Shown here in pieces: positions 8,589-19,627 of a stretch of DNA of 64,000 nt. Position 1 is the first letter of the stretch. Each line of letters starts with the position of its first letter. The notes beneath the pieces are model-generated. The model did no database searches. It saw only the letters and a list, made by a program, of their open reading frames with translations, and was not told the origin of the DNA. The stretch comes from Rhynchopus sp. YZ270_cl-10 (taxonomy: Eukaryota > Euglenozoa > Diplonemea > Diplonemida > Diplonemidae): the NCBI GenBank assembly GCA_964035575.1, contig OZ037835.1:1612001-1676000 (forward strand), in the 5' to 3' direction. A program made the translations under genes and the position numbers.

Positions 8589-9359
8589 TGCGCTTACCTT
8601 TCGTAGGCAGCGTCAAACTTGAGAAGTGACCTTCATTTTTTTTTTTTTTTTTTTTGAAAAACACCAAACGCTGTTCACAATAATCATATATTGGTGAGAA
8701 TGAATGGGAAAAGTAACGTTTTTGAGTTTACCCAAGTTTTCCTGTTTAACCCTTTAGACAGGGGTCCTAAGAGTGGTAACTTTTAGTTAGGGACTTTCCA
8801 GGGTTAGAGGTCTCGATGCCACTGTAGGCTTGTTGATCCCGGGTGATAAGAGATGAGCGCCAGTTGGGCTTGTCTCTCCAGGGGTAGAGCTCTGTGGTCT
8901 CATGCATTACTGTTGTATCTATGCTCGGATGTTTTTCGTGTCTGCTTGCACTGTTTTTTCTGTCCTGTTACAAGAACACTGATGAGTTTATATGGCCCTG
9001 CCTGAGCAGAGTTCTTGATGATCCCGGGTGATAAGACTGAGGGCCGGATGGGCTCGTCTTTCAAGGGTTAGAGTTCTTGCTCGGGGGATTTTTCGCTCTC
9101 TCTGTGGTGTTTGTGTTCTGTTATGTTACTTGTACACTGTTTTGTTTCTTCCTGTGGCACAAAAGCGGATGAGCTAATGCTGAGTAACCCTGCTTGAGCA
9201 GAGTTCTTGATGATCCCGGGTGACTCCAGGGTTAGACTCCAGGGTCTCTTTTCCTTCCCTCGTACGTCACAATAAAGAGACCCCTTCCCTCGCATTTTTT
9301 CACGACATTGTTTTTGGGTTTGGGTAATGTTCACGGGCTATTCTCTATACACCAGATCT

Positions 9360-9443
9360 CCACCTCCACCTCCACCTCCACCTCCACCTCCACCTCCACC
9401 TCCACCTCCACCTCCACCTCCACCTCCACCTCCACCTCCACCT
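9360..9443 (+). repeat. (CCACCT)14 tract, unit 4
   Basis: Fourteen hexamers, the shortest tract in the WD array. Confidence 0.95.
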
Positions 9444-9490
9444 CCTCCCCTACCCGAAATCAGACAACAACAGACAACAAGAGAGGTGAA

Positions 9491-11005
9491 ATGATGATAT
9501 GCGCGCTGCTGCTGTGCGTGGAAGCTGTGCTGCCTGCGTGCACAGGTACAACCGCTCCGGCGTGTCGGTACGAATTCTCGAGTGCACCCCCTGGTTCTTT
9601 CGGAAGTGCCGACTTCTCACCGGACGGGCTACTGATTGCAACCTCAGCTGGTTGGCTGTCTGATCCCGTGGTGCGGAGCACACAAGACGGCTCTGTGGTG
9701 GCAGTGCTTCCAGCTGAAGGGCCCAAGAAGTCTGTGCTCTTCTCACCCAACGGGCAGGAGATTGTAGTTGCATGCAACAATCGTGTGCTAGTGTTCAGCA
9801 CGACAACTTGGCAACAGCTGCATGTGATCTTTGTTACGGATGATATCTCTGACGTGGCCTACTCGCACGACAGTGCTCATCTCGCTGTGGCCACCTACAC
9901 TTTCGGCGCAGTGTACACGACCAGCGGGACCCTCGTCGCGAATTTCACTGGACACGGCGAGACGATCAGTGTTGCCTTCTCTCACGATGATTCGCAAGTT
10001 GTGAGTGGCGGAGCGGACAAAAAGGCCCGCGTGTGGTCCTCCACCACCGCTGTTGAGTCGTTTGCGATGACACACGAGGCTCAGGTCTATTCAGTTGCGT
10101 GGTCGGATGATGGGAAGCTGATTGCGACCGCAAGCCAAGAAATCACTGGGGTGACTGGCCATCAATACAATGCGGCAAAGCTGTGGGACGCGCGAGATGG
10201 ATCGGAGTTAACGACGTTTTCTCCCAGTTACCCCGCCCGTGTTGTGTTTGCTCCGTCCAGTAAGCAGGTGGCTGTTGGGGAAGCGTCAATTCCTGGGGGT
10301 GAAAGTACAAAGAGAGTGACGTTGTTCGGAACGGAGGCACCTTACGCATCACAAGCAGTGTACCCTGTCGGCGGTGTTTGCCTTTCCTATTCAAAGCAAG
10401 GTGATTTGTTGGCCATGTGTAGTATTTTCTCACGCACACTGACGGTTTGGGACGTGCTCCCGGGAACTGATCCGTCGTGCCCTGCGTCAGGTGTGGTCGT
10501 GTCTGTGGGAGGTGCCCCGGTTGCAGGCGTGCCCGTGTCGGCAGCGGCGCTGAACGAAGTGGTGGCGGGACCGGTCTTCAGCCTCTCGGTGCTGCCGCCC
10601 CCGATGCGCAACGGTGCGTTCCACTTTGCGAACAGCGTGGTGCCGGCCACAACCGACATCGAGCTGTCGTGCTGCGGCTCCGCGACCGCATGCGAGTTCT
10701 ACGTTGTGTCGTACAACTGTGGCGACTGCATGGCAAGCGACATGAACGGCGGCTTCCCCTCTGTGCTCCCGACTGCAGGCTTCGACGCAGGCAGCTGCTC
10801 TCCGTGGTTCACTGTGAACGATGCCGGACCTGTGGAACACCCGACGGTTGTGCACCACAAGCAGGTTGCTGCAGGCGACTCGGTGACCGTGACCACCACC
10901 AAGCAGGCCCTCTTCTTCGCAGTGTTTGGCGACAACAAGGCCCTCGGAGGGCCGTGGTGCAAGCGTGCAGCTGGCCCGGCTGTGGGCAACTCATGCCACG
11001 CATAG
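9491..11005 (+). CDS. Secreted WD40/cysteine-rich protein, copy 4
   Basis: Product identical to copy 1. It has the shortest upstream pyrimidine-rich tract of all copies (84 bases), which makes it the natural low end of any length-dependent effect. Confidence 0.85.
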   Translation: MMICALLLCVEAVLPACTGTTAPACRYEFSSAPPGSFGSADFSPDGLLIATSAGWLSDPVVRSTQDGSVVAVLPAEGPKKSVLFSPNGQEIVVACNNRVLVFSTTTWQQLHVIFVTDDISDVAYSHDSAHLAVATYTFGAVYTTSGTLVANFTGHGETISVAFSHDDSQVVSGGADKKARVWSSTTAVESFAMTHEAQVYSVAWSDDGKLIATASQEITGVTGHQYNAAKLWDARDGSELTTFSPSYPARVVFAPSSKQVAVGEASIPGGESTKRVTLFGTEAPYASQAVYPVGGVCLSYSKQGDLLAMCSIFSRTLTVWDVLPGTDPSCPASGVVVSVGGAPVAGVPVSAAALNEVVAGPVFSLSVLPPPMRNGAFHFANSVVPATTDIELSCCGSATACEFYVVSYNCGDCMASDMNGGFPSVLPTAGFDAGSCSPWFTVNDAGPVEHPTVVHHKQVAAGDSVTVTTTKQALFFAVFGDNKALGGPWCKRAAGPAVGNSCHA

Positions 11006-11776
11006 TGCGCTTACCTTTCGTAGGCAGCGTCAAACTTGAGAAGTGACCTTCATTTTTTTTTTTTTTTTTTTTGAAAAACACCAAACGCTGTTCACAATAA
11101 TCATATATTGGTGAGAATGAATGGGAAAAGTAACGTTTTTGAGTTTACCCAAGTTTTCCTGTTTAACCCTTTAGACAGGGGTCCTAAGAGTGGTAACTTT
11201 TAGTTAGGGACTTTCCAGGGTTAGAGGTCTCGATGCCACTGTAGGCTTGTTGATCCCGGGTGATAAGAGATGAGCGCCAGTTGGGCTTGTCTCTCCAGGG
11301 GTAGAGCTCTGTGGTCTCATGCATTACTGTTGTATCTATGCTCGGATGTTTTTCGTGTCTGCTTGCACTGTTTTTTCTGTCCTGTTACAAGAACACTGAT
11401 GAGTTTATATGGCCCTGCCTGAGCAGAGTTCTTGATGATCCCGGGTGATAAGACTGAGGGCCGGATGGGCTCGTCTTTCAAGGGTTAGAGTTCTTGCTCG
11501 GGGGATTTTTCGCTCTCTCTGTGGTGTTTGTGTTCTGTTATGTTACTTGTACACTGTTTTGTTTCTTCCTGTGGCACAAAAGCGGATGAGCTAATGCTGA
11601 GTAACCCTGCTTGAGCAGAGTTCTTGATGATCCCGGGTGACTCCAGGGTTAGACTCCAGGGTCTCTTTTCCTTCCCTCGTACGTCACAATAAAGAGACCC
11701 CTTCCCTCGCATTTTTTCACGACATTGTTTTTGGGTTTGGGTAATGTTCACGGGCTATTCTCTATACACCAGATCT

Positions 11777-12016
11777 CCACCTCCACCTCCACCTCCACCT
11801 CCACCTCCACCTCCACCTCCACCTCCACCTCCACCTCCACCTCCACCTCCACCTCCACCTCCACCTCCACCTCCACCTCCACCTCCACCTCCACCTCCAC
11901 CTCCACCTCCACCTCCACCTCCACCTCCACCTCCACCTCCACCTCCACCTCCACCTCCACCTCCACCTCCACCTCCACCTCCACCTCCACCTCCACCTCC
12001 ACCTCCACCTCCACCT
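11777..12016 (+). repeat. (CCACCT)40 tract, unit 5
   Basis: Forty perfect hexamers. Confidence 0.95.
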
Positions 12017-12063
12017 CCTCCCCTACCCGAAATCAGACAACAACAGACAACAAGAGAGGTGAA

Positions 12064-13578
12064 ATGATGATATGCGCGCTGCTGCTGTGCGTGGAAGCTG
12101 TGCTGCCTGCGTGCACAGGTACAACCGCTCCGGCGTGTCGGTACGAATTCTCGAGTGCACCCCCTGGTTCTTTCGGAAGTGCCGACTTCTCACCGGACGG
12201 GCTACTGATTGCAACCTCAGCTGGTTGGCTGTCTGATCCCGTGGTGCGGAGCACACAAGACGGCTCTGTGGTGGCAGTGCTTCCAGCTGAAGGGCCCAAG
12301 AAGTCTGTGCTCTTCTCACCCAACGGGCAGGAGATTGTAGTTGCATGCAACAATCGTGTGCTAGTGTTCAGCACGACAACTTGGCAACAGCTGCATGTGA
12401 TCTTTGTTACGGATGATATCTCTGACGTGGCCTACTCGCACGACAGTGCTCATCTCGCTGTGGCCACCTACACTTTCGGCGCAGTGTACACGACCAGCGG
12501 GACCCTCGTCGCGAATTTCACTGGACACGGCGAGACGATCAGTGTTGCCTTCTCTCACGATGATTCGCAAGTTGTGAGTGGCGGAGCGGACAAAAAGGCC
12601 CGCGTGTGGTCCTCCACCACCGCTGTTGAGTCGTTTGCGATGACACACGAGGCTCAGGTCTATTCAGTTGCGTGGTCGGATGATGGGAAGCTGATTGCGA
12701 CCGCAAGCCAAGAAATCACTGGGGTGACTGGCCATCAATACAATGCGGCAAAGCTGTGGGACGCGCGAGATGGATCGGAGTTAACGACGTTTTCTCCCAG
12801 TTACCCCGCCCGTGTTGTGTTTGCTCCGTCCAGTAAGCAGGTGGCTGTTGGGGAAGCGTCAATTCCTGGGGGTGAAAGTACAAAGAGAGTGACGTTGTTC
12901 GGAACGGAGGCACCTTACGCATCACAAGCAGTGTACCCTGTCGGCGGTGTTTGCCTTTCCTATTCAAAGCAAGGTGATTTGTTGGCCATGTGTAGTATTT
13001 TCTCACGCACACTGACGGTTTGGGACGTGCTCCCGGGAACTGATCCGTCGTGCCCTGCGTCAGGTGTGGTCGTGTCTGTGGGAGGTGCCCCGGTTGCAGG
13101 CGTGCCCGTGTCGGCAGCGGCGCTGAACGAAGTGGTGGCGGGACCGGTCTTCAGCCTCTCGGTGCTGCCGCCCCCGATGCGCAACGGTGCGTTCCACTTT
13201 GCGAACAGCGTGGTGCCGGCCACAACCGACATCGAGCTGTCGTGCTGCGGCTCCGCGACCGCATGCGAGTTCTACGTTGTGTCGTACAACTGTGGCGACT
13301 GCATGGCAAGCGACATGAACGGCGGCTTCCCCTCTGTGCTCCCGACTGCAGGCTTCGACGCAGGCAGCTGCTCTCCGTGGTTCACTGTGAACGATGCCGG
13401 ACCTGTGGAACACCCGACGGTTGTGCACCACAAGCAGGTTGCTGCAGGCGACTCGGTGACCGTGACCACCACCAAGCAGGCCCTCTTCTTCGCAGTGTTT
13501 GGCGACAACAAGGCCCTCGGAGGGCCGTGGTGCAAGCGTGCAGCTGGCCCGGCTGTGGGCAACTCATGCCACGCATAG
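12064..13578 (+). CDS. Secreted WD40/cysteine-rich protein, copy 5
   Basis: Product identical to copy 1; preceded by 240 bases of hexamer. Confidence 0.85.
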   Translation: MMICALLLCVEAVLPACTGTTAPACRYEFSSAPPGSFGSADFSPDGLLIATSAGWLSDPVVRSTQDGSVVAVLPAEGPKKSVLFSPNGQEIVVACNNRVLVFSTTTWQQLHVIFVTDDISDVAYSHDSAHLAVATYTFGAVYTTSGTLVANFTGHGETISVAFSHDDSQVVSGGADKKARVWSSTTAVESFAMTHEAQVYSVAWSDDGKLIATASQEITGVTGHQYNAAKLWDARDGSELTTFSPSYPARVVFAPSSKQVAVGEASIPGGESTKRVTLFGTEAPYASQAVYPVGGVCLSYSKQGDLLAMCSIFSRTLTVWDVLPGTDPSCPASGVVVSVGGAPVAGVPVSAAALNEVVAGPVFSLSVLPPPMRNGAFHFANSVVPATTDIELSCCGSATACEFYVVSYNCGDCMASDMNGGFPSVLPTAGFDAGSCSPWFTVNDAGPVEHPTVVHHKQVAAGDSVTVTTTKQALFFAVFGDNKALGGPWCKRAAGPAVGNSCHA

Positions 13579-14349
13579 TGCGCTTACCTTTCGTAGGCAG
13601 CGTCAAACTTGAGAAGTGACCTTCATTTTTTTTTTTTTTTTTTTTGAAAAACACCAAACGCTGTTCACAATAATCATATATTGGTGAGAATGAATGGGAA
13701 AAGTAACGTTTTTGAGTTTACCCAAGTTTTCCTGTTTAACCCTTTAGACAGGGGTCCTAAGAGTGGTAACTTTTAGTTAGGGACTTTCCAGGGTTAGAGG
13801 TCTCGATGCCACTGTAGGCTTGTTGATCCCGGGTGATAAGAGATGAGCGCCAGTTGGGCTTGTCTCTCCAGGGGTAGAGCTCTGTGGTCTCATGCATTAC
13901 TGTTGTATCTATGCTCGGATGTTTTTCGTGTCTGCTTGCACTGTTTTTTCTGTCCTGTTACAAGAACACTGATGAGTTTATATGGCCCTGCCTGAGCAGA
14001 GTTCTTGATGATCCCGGGTGATAAGACTGAGGGCCGGATGGGCTCGTCTTTCAAGGGTTAGAGTTCTTGCTCGGGGGATTTTTCGCTCTCTCTGTGGTGT
14101 TTGTGTTCTGTTATGTTACTTGTACACTGTTTTGTTTCTTCCTGTGGCACAAAAGCGGATGAGCTAATGCTGAGTAACCCTGCTTGAGCAGAGTTCTTGA
14201 TGATCCCGGGTGACTCCAGGGTTAGACTCCAGGGTCTCTTTTCCTTCCCTCGTACGTCACAATAAAGAGACCCCTTCCCTCGCATTTTTTCACGACATTG
14301 TTTTTGGGTTTGGGTAATGTTCACGGGCTATTCTCTATACACCAGATCT

Positions 14350-14547
14350 CCACCTCCACCTCCACCTCCACCTCCACCTCCACCTCCACCTCCACCTCCA
14401 CCTCCACCTCCACCTCCACCTCCACCTCCACCTCCACCTCCACCTCCACCTCCACCTCCACCTCCACCTCCACCTCCACCTCCACCTCCACCTCCACCTC
14501 CACCTCCACCTCCACCTCCACCTCCACCTCCACCTCCACCTCCACCT
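14350..14547 (+). repeat. (CCACCT)33 tract, unit 6
   Basis: Thirty-three perfect hexamers. Confidence 0.95.
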
Positions 14548-14594
14548 CCTCCCCTACCCGAAATCAGACAACAACAGACAACAAGAGAGGTGAA

Positions 14595-16109
14595 ATGATG
14601 ATATGCGCGCTGCTGCTGTGCGTGGAAGCTGTGCTGCCTGCGTGCACAGGTACAACCGCTCCGGCGTGTCGGTACGAATTCTCGAGTGCACCCCCTGGTT
14701 CTTTCGGAAGTGCCGACTTCTCACCGGACGGGCTACTGATTGCAACCTCAGCTGGTTGGCTGTCTGATCCCGTGGTGCGGAGCACACAAGACGGCTCTGT
14801 GGTGGCAGTGCTTCCAGCTGAAGGGCCCAAGAAGTCTGTGCTCTTCTCACCCAACGGGCAGGAGATTGTAGTTGCATGCAACAATCGTGTGCTAGTGTTC
14901 AGCACGACAACTTGGCAACAGCTGCATGTGATCTTTGTTACGGATGATATCTCTGACGTGGCCTACTCGCACGACAGTGCTCATCTCGCTGTGGCCACCT
15001 ACACTTTCGGCGCAGTGTACACGACCAGCGGGACCCTCGTCGCGAATTTCACTGGACACGGCGAGACGATCAGTGTTGCCTTCTCTCACGATGATTCGCA
15101 AGTTGTGAGTGGCGGAGCGGACAAAAAGGCCCGCGTGTGGTCCTCCACCACCGCTGTTGAGTCGTTTGCGATGACACACGAGGCTCAGGTCTATTCAGTT
15201 GCGTGGTCGGATGATGGGAAGCTGATTGCGACCGCAAGCCAAGAAATCACTGGGGTGACTGGCCATCAATACAATGCGGCAAAGCTGTGGGACGCGCGAG
15301 ATGGATCGGAGTTAACGACGTTTTCTCCCAGTTACCCCGCCCGTGTTGTGTTTGCTCCGTCCAGTAAGCAGGTGGCTGTTGGGGAAGCGTCAATTCCTGG
15401 GGGTGAAAGTACAAAGAGAGTGACGTTGTTCGGAACGGAGGCACCTTACGCATCACAAGCAGTGTACCCTGTCGGCGGTGTTTGCCTTTCCTATTCAAAG
15501 CAAGGTGATTTGTTGGCCATGTGTAGTATTTTCTCACGCACACTGACGGTTTGGGACGTGCTCCCGGGAACTGATCCGTCGTGCCCTGCGTCAGGTGTGG
15601 TCGTGTCTGTGGGAGGTGCCCCGGTTGCAGGCGTGCCCGTGTCGGCAGCGGCGCTGAACGAAGTGGTGGCGGGACCGGTCTTCAGCCTCTCGGTGCTGCC
15701 GCCCCCGATGCGCAACGGTGCGTTCCACTTTGCGAACAGCGTGGTGCCGGCCACAACCGACATCGAGCTGTCGTGCTGCGGCTCCGCGACCGCATGCGAG
15801 TTCTACGTTGTGTCGTACAACTGTGGCGACTGCATGGCAAGCGACATGAACGGCGGCTTCCCCTCTGTGCTCCCGACTGCAGGCTTCGACGCAGGCAGCT
15901 GCTCTCCGTGGTTCACTGTGAACGATGCCGGACCTGTGGAACACCCGACGGTTGTGCACCACAAGCAGGTTGCTGCAGGCGACTCGGTGACCGTGACCAC
16001 CACCAAGCAGGCCCTCTTCTTCGCAGTGTTTGGCGACAACAAGGCCCTCGGAGGGCCGTGGTGCAAGCGTGCAGCTGGCCCGGCTGTGGGCAACTCATGC
16101 CACGCATAG
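14595..16109 (+). CDS. Secreted WD40/cysteine-rich protein, copy 6
   Basis: Product identical to copy 1; preceded by 198 bases of hexamer. Confidence 0.85.
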   Translation: MMICALLLCVEAVLPACTGTTAPACRYEFSSAPPGSFGSADFSPDGLLIATSAGWLSDPVVRSTQDGSVVAVLPAEGPKKSVLFSPNGQEIVVACNNRVLVFSTTTWQQLHVIFVTDDISDVAYSHDSAHLAVATYTFGAVYTTSGTLVANFTGHGETISVAFSHDDSQVVSGGADKKARVWSSTTAVESFAMTHEAQVYSVAWSDDGKLIATASQEITGVTGHQYNAAKLWDARDGSELTTFSPSYPARVVFAPSSKQVAVGEASIPGGESTKRVTLFGTEAPYASQAVYPVGGVCLSYSKQGDLLAMCSIFSRTLTVWDVLPGTDPSCPASGVVVSVGGAPVAGVPVSAAALNEVVAGPVFSLSVLPPPMRNGAFHFANSVVPATTDIELSCCGSATACEFYVVSYNCGDCMASDMNGGFPSVLPTAGFDAGSCSPWFTVNDAGPVEHPTVVHHKQVAAGDSVTVTTTKQALFFAVFGDNKALGGPWCKRAAGPAVGNSCHA

Positions 16110-16880
16110 TGCGCTTACCTTTCGTAGGCAGCGTCAAACTTGAGAAGTGACCTTCATTTTTTTTTTTTTTTTTTTTGAAAAACACCAAACGCTGTTCACA
16201 ATAATCATATATTGGTGAGAATGAATGGGAAAAGTAACGTTTTTGAGTTTACCCAAGTTTTCCTGTTTAACCCTTTAGACAGGGGTCCTAAGAGTGGTAA
16301 CTTTTAGTTAGGGACTTTCCAGGGTTAGAGGTCTCGATGCCACTGTAGGCTTGTTGATCCCGGGTGATAAGAGATGAGCGCCAGTTGGGCTTGTCTCTCC
16401 AGGGGTAGAGCTCTGTGGTCTCATGCATTACTGTTGTATCTATGCTCGGATGTTTTTCGTGTCTGCTTGCACTGTTTTTTCTGTCCTGTTACAAGAACAC
16501 TGATGAGTTTATATGGCCCTGCCTGAGCAGAGTTCTTGATGATCCCGGGTGATAAGACTGAGGGCCGGATGGGCTCGTCTTTCAAGGGTTAGAGTTCTTG
16601 CTCGGGGGATTTTTCGCTCTCTCTGTGGTGTTTGTGTTCTGTTATGTTACTTGTACACTGTTTTGTTTCTTCCTGTGGCACAAAAGCGGATGAGCTAATG
16701 CTGAGTAACCCTGCTTGAGCAGAGTTCTTGATGATCCCGGGTGACTCCAGGGTTAGACTCCAGGGTCTCTTTTCCTTCCCTCGTACGTCACAATAAAGAG
16801 ACCCCTTCCCTCGCATTTTTTCACGACATTGTTTTTGGGTTTGGGTAATGTTCACGGGCTATTCTCTATACACCAGATCT

Positions 16881-17072
16881 CCACCTCCACCTCCACCTCC
16901 ACCTCCACCTCCACCTCCACCTCCACCTCCACCTCCACCTCCACCTCCACCTCCACCTCCACCTCCACCTCCACCTCCACCTCCACCTCCACCTCCACCT
17001 CCACCTCCACCTCCACCTCCACCTCCACCTCCACCTCCACCTCCACCTCCACCTCCACCTCCACCTCCACCT
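16881..17072 (+). repeat. (CCACCT)32 tract, unit 7
   Basis: Thirty-two perfect hexamers. Confidence 0.95.
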
Positions 17073-17119
17073 CCTCCCCTACCCGAAATCAGACAACAAC
17101 AGACAACAAGAGAGGTGAA

Positions 17120-18634
17120 ATGATGATATGCGCGCTGCTGCTGTGCGTGGAAGCTGTGCTGCCTGCGTGCACAGGTACAACCGCTCCGGCGTGTCGGTAC
17201 GAATTCTCGAGTGCACCCCCTGGTTCTTTCGGAAGTGCCGACTTCTCACCGGACGGGCTACTGATTGCAACCTCAGCTGGTTGGCTGTCTGATCCCGTGG
17301 TGCGGAGCACACAAGACGGCTCTGTGGTGGCAGTGCTTCCAGCTGAAGGGCCCAAGAAGTCTGTGCTCTTCTCACCCAACGGGCAGGAGATTGTAGTTGC
17401 ATGCAACAATCGTGTGCTAGTGTTCAGCACGACAACTTGGCAACAGCTGCATGTGATCTTTGTTACGGATGATATCTCTGACGTGGCCTACTCGCACGAC
17501 AGTGCTCATCTCGCTGTGGCCACCTACACTTTCGGCGCAGTGTACACGACCAGCGGGACCCTCGTCGCGAATTTCACTGGACACGGCGAGACGATCAGTG
17601 TTGCCTTCTCTCACGATGATTCGCAAGTTGTGAGTGGCGGAGCGGACAAAAAGGCCCGCGTGTGGTCCTCCACCACCGCTGTTGAGTCGTTTGCGATGAC
17701 ACACGAGGCTCAGGTCTATTCAGTTGCGTGGTCGGATGATGGGAAGCTGATTGCGACCGCAAGCCAAGAAATCACTGGGGTGACTGGCCATCAATACAAT
17801 GCGGCAAAGCTGTGGGACGCGCGAGATGGATCGGAGTTAACGACGTTTTCTCCCAGTTACCCCGCCCGTGTTGTGTTTGCTCCGTCCAGTAAGCAGGTGG
17901 CTGTTGGGGAAGCGTCAATTCCTGGGGGTGAAAGTACAAAGAGAGTGACGTTGTTCGGAACGGAGGCACCTTACGCATCACAAGCAGTGTACCCTGTCGG
18001 CGGTGTTTGCCTTTCCTATTCAAAGCAAGGTGATTTGTTGGCCATGTGTAGTATTTTCTCACGCACACTGACGGTTTGGGACGTGCTCCCGGGAACTGAT
18101 CCGTCGTGCCCTGCGTCAGGTGTGGTCGTGTCTGTGGGAGGTGCCCCGGTTGCAGGCGTGCCCGTGTCGGCAGCGGCGCTGAACGAAGTGGTGGCGGGAC
18201 CGGTCTTCAGCCTCTCGGTGCTGCCGCCCCCGATGCGCAACGGTGCGTTCCACTTTGCGAACAGCGTGGTGCCGGCCACAACCGACATCGAGCTGTCGTG
18301 CTGCGGCTCCGCGACCGCATGCGAGTTCTACGTTGTGTCGTACAACTGTGGCGACTGCATGGCAAGCGACATGAACGGCGGCTTCCCCTCTGTGCTCCCG
18401 ACTGCAGGCTTCGACGCAGGCAGCTGCTCTCCGTGGTTCACTGTGAACGATGCCGGACCTGTGGAACACCCGACGGTTGTGCACCACAAGCAGGTTGCTG
18501 CAGGCGACTCGGTGACCGTGACCACCACCAAGCAGGCCCTCTTCTTCGCAGTGTTTGGCGACAACAAGGCCCTCGGAGGGCCGTGGTGCAAGCGTGCAGC
18601 TGGCCCGGCTGTGGGCAACTCATGCCACGCATAG
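17120..18634 (+). CDS. Secreted WD40/cysteine-rich protein, copy 7
   Basis: Product identical to copy 1. Like copy 2 it is followed by a T-tract one base longer than usual, so the next spacer is 721 rather than 720 bases to the frame start. Copies 2 and 7 may share recent ancestry, or the T-tract slipped twice. Confidence 0.85.
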   Translation: MMICALLLCVEAVLPACTGTTAPACRYEFSSAPPGSFGSADFSPDGLLIATSAGWLSDPVVRSTQDGSVVAVLPAEGPKKSVLFSPNGQEIVVACNNRVLVFSTTTWQQLHVIFVTDDISDVAYSHDSAHLAVATYTFGAVYTTSGTLVANFTGHGETISVAFSHDDSQVVSGGADKKARVWSSTTAVESFAMTHEAQVYSVAWSDDGKLIATASQEITGVTGHQYNAAKLWDARDGSELTTFSPSYPARVVFAPSSKQVAVGEASIPGGESTKRVTLFGTEAPYASQAVYPVGGVCLSYSKQGDLLAMCSIFSRTLTVWDVLPGTDPSCPASGVVVSVGGAPVAGVPVSAAALNEVVAGPVFSLSVLPPPMRNGAFHFANSVVPATTDIELSCCGSATACEFYVVSYNCGDCMASDMNGGFPSVLPTAGFDAGSCSPWFTVNDAGPVEHPTVVHHKQVAAGDSVTVTTTKQALFFAVFGDNKALGGPWCKRAAGPAVGNSCHA

Positions 18635-19406
18635 TGCGCTTACCTTTCGTAGGCAGCGTCAAACTTGAGAAGTGACCTTCATTTTTTTTTTTTTTTTTTT
18701 TTGAAAAACACCAAACGCTGTTCACAATAATCATATATTGGTGAGAATGAATGGGAAAAGTAACGTTTTTGAGTTTACCCAAGTTTTCCTGTTTAACCCT
18801 TTAGACAGGGGTCCTAAGAGTGGTAACTTTTAGTTAGGGACTTTCCAGGGTTAGAGGTCTCGATGCCACTGTAGGCTTGTTGATCCCGGGTGATAAGAGA
18901 TGAGCGCCAGTTGGGCTTGTCTCTCCAGGGGTAGAGCTCTGTGGTCTCATGCATTACTGTTGTATCTATGCTCGGATGTTTTTCGTGTCTGCTTGCACTG
19001 TTTTTTCTGTCCTGTTACAAGAACACTGATGAGTTTATATGGCCCTGCCTGAGCAGAGTTCTTGATGATCCCGGGTGATAAGACTGAGGGCCGGATGGGC
19101 TCGTCTTTCAAGGGTTAGAGTTCTTGCTCGGGGGATTTTTCGCTCTCTCTGTGGTGTTTGTGTTCTGTTATGTTACTTGTACACTGTTTTGTTTCTTCCT
19201 GTGGCACAAAAGCGGATGAGCTAATGCTGAGTAACCCTGCTTGAGCAGAGTTCTTGATGATCCCGGGTGACTCCAGGGTTAGACTCCAGGGTCTCTTTTC
19301 CTTCCCTCGTACGTCACAATAAAGAGACCCCTTCCCTCGCATTTTTTCACGACATTGTTTTTGGGTTTGGGTAATGTTCACGGGCTATTCTCTATACACC
19401 AGATCT

Positions 19407-19580
19407 CCACCTCCACCTCCACCTCCACCTCCACCTCCACCTCCACCTCCACCTCCACCTCCACCTCCACCTCCACCTCCACCTCCACCTCCACCTCCAC
19501 CTCCACCTCCACCTCCACCTCCACCTCCACCTCCACCTCCACCTCCACCTCCACCTCCACCTCCACCTCCACCTCCACCT
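19407..19580 (+). repeat. (CCACCT)29 tract, unit 8
   Basis: Twenty-nine perfect hexamers. Confidence 0.95.
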
Positions 19581-19627
19581 CCTCCCCTACCCGAAATCAG
19601 ACAACAACAGACAACAAGAGAGGTGAA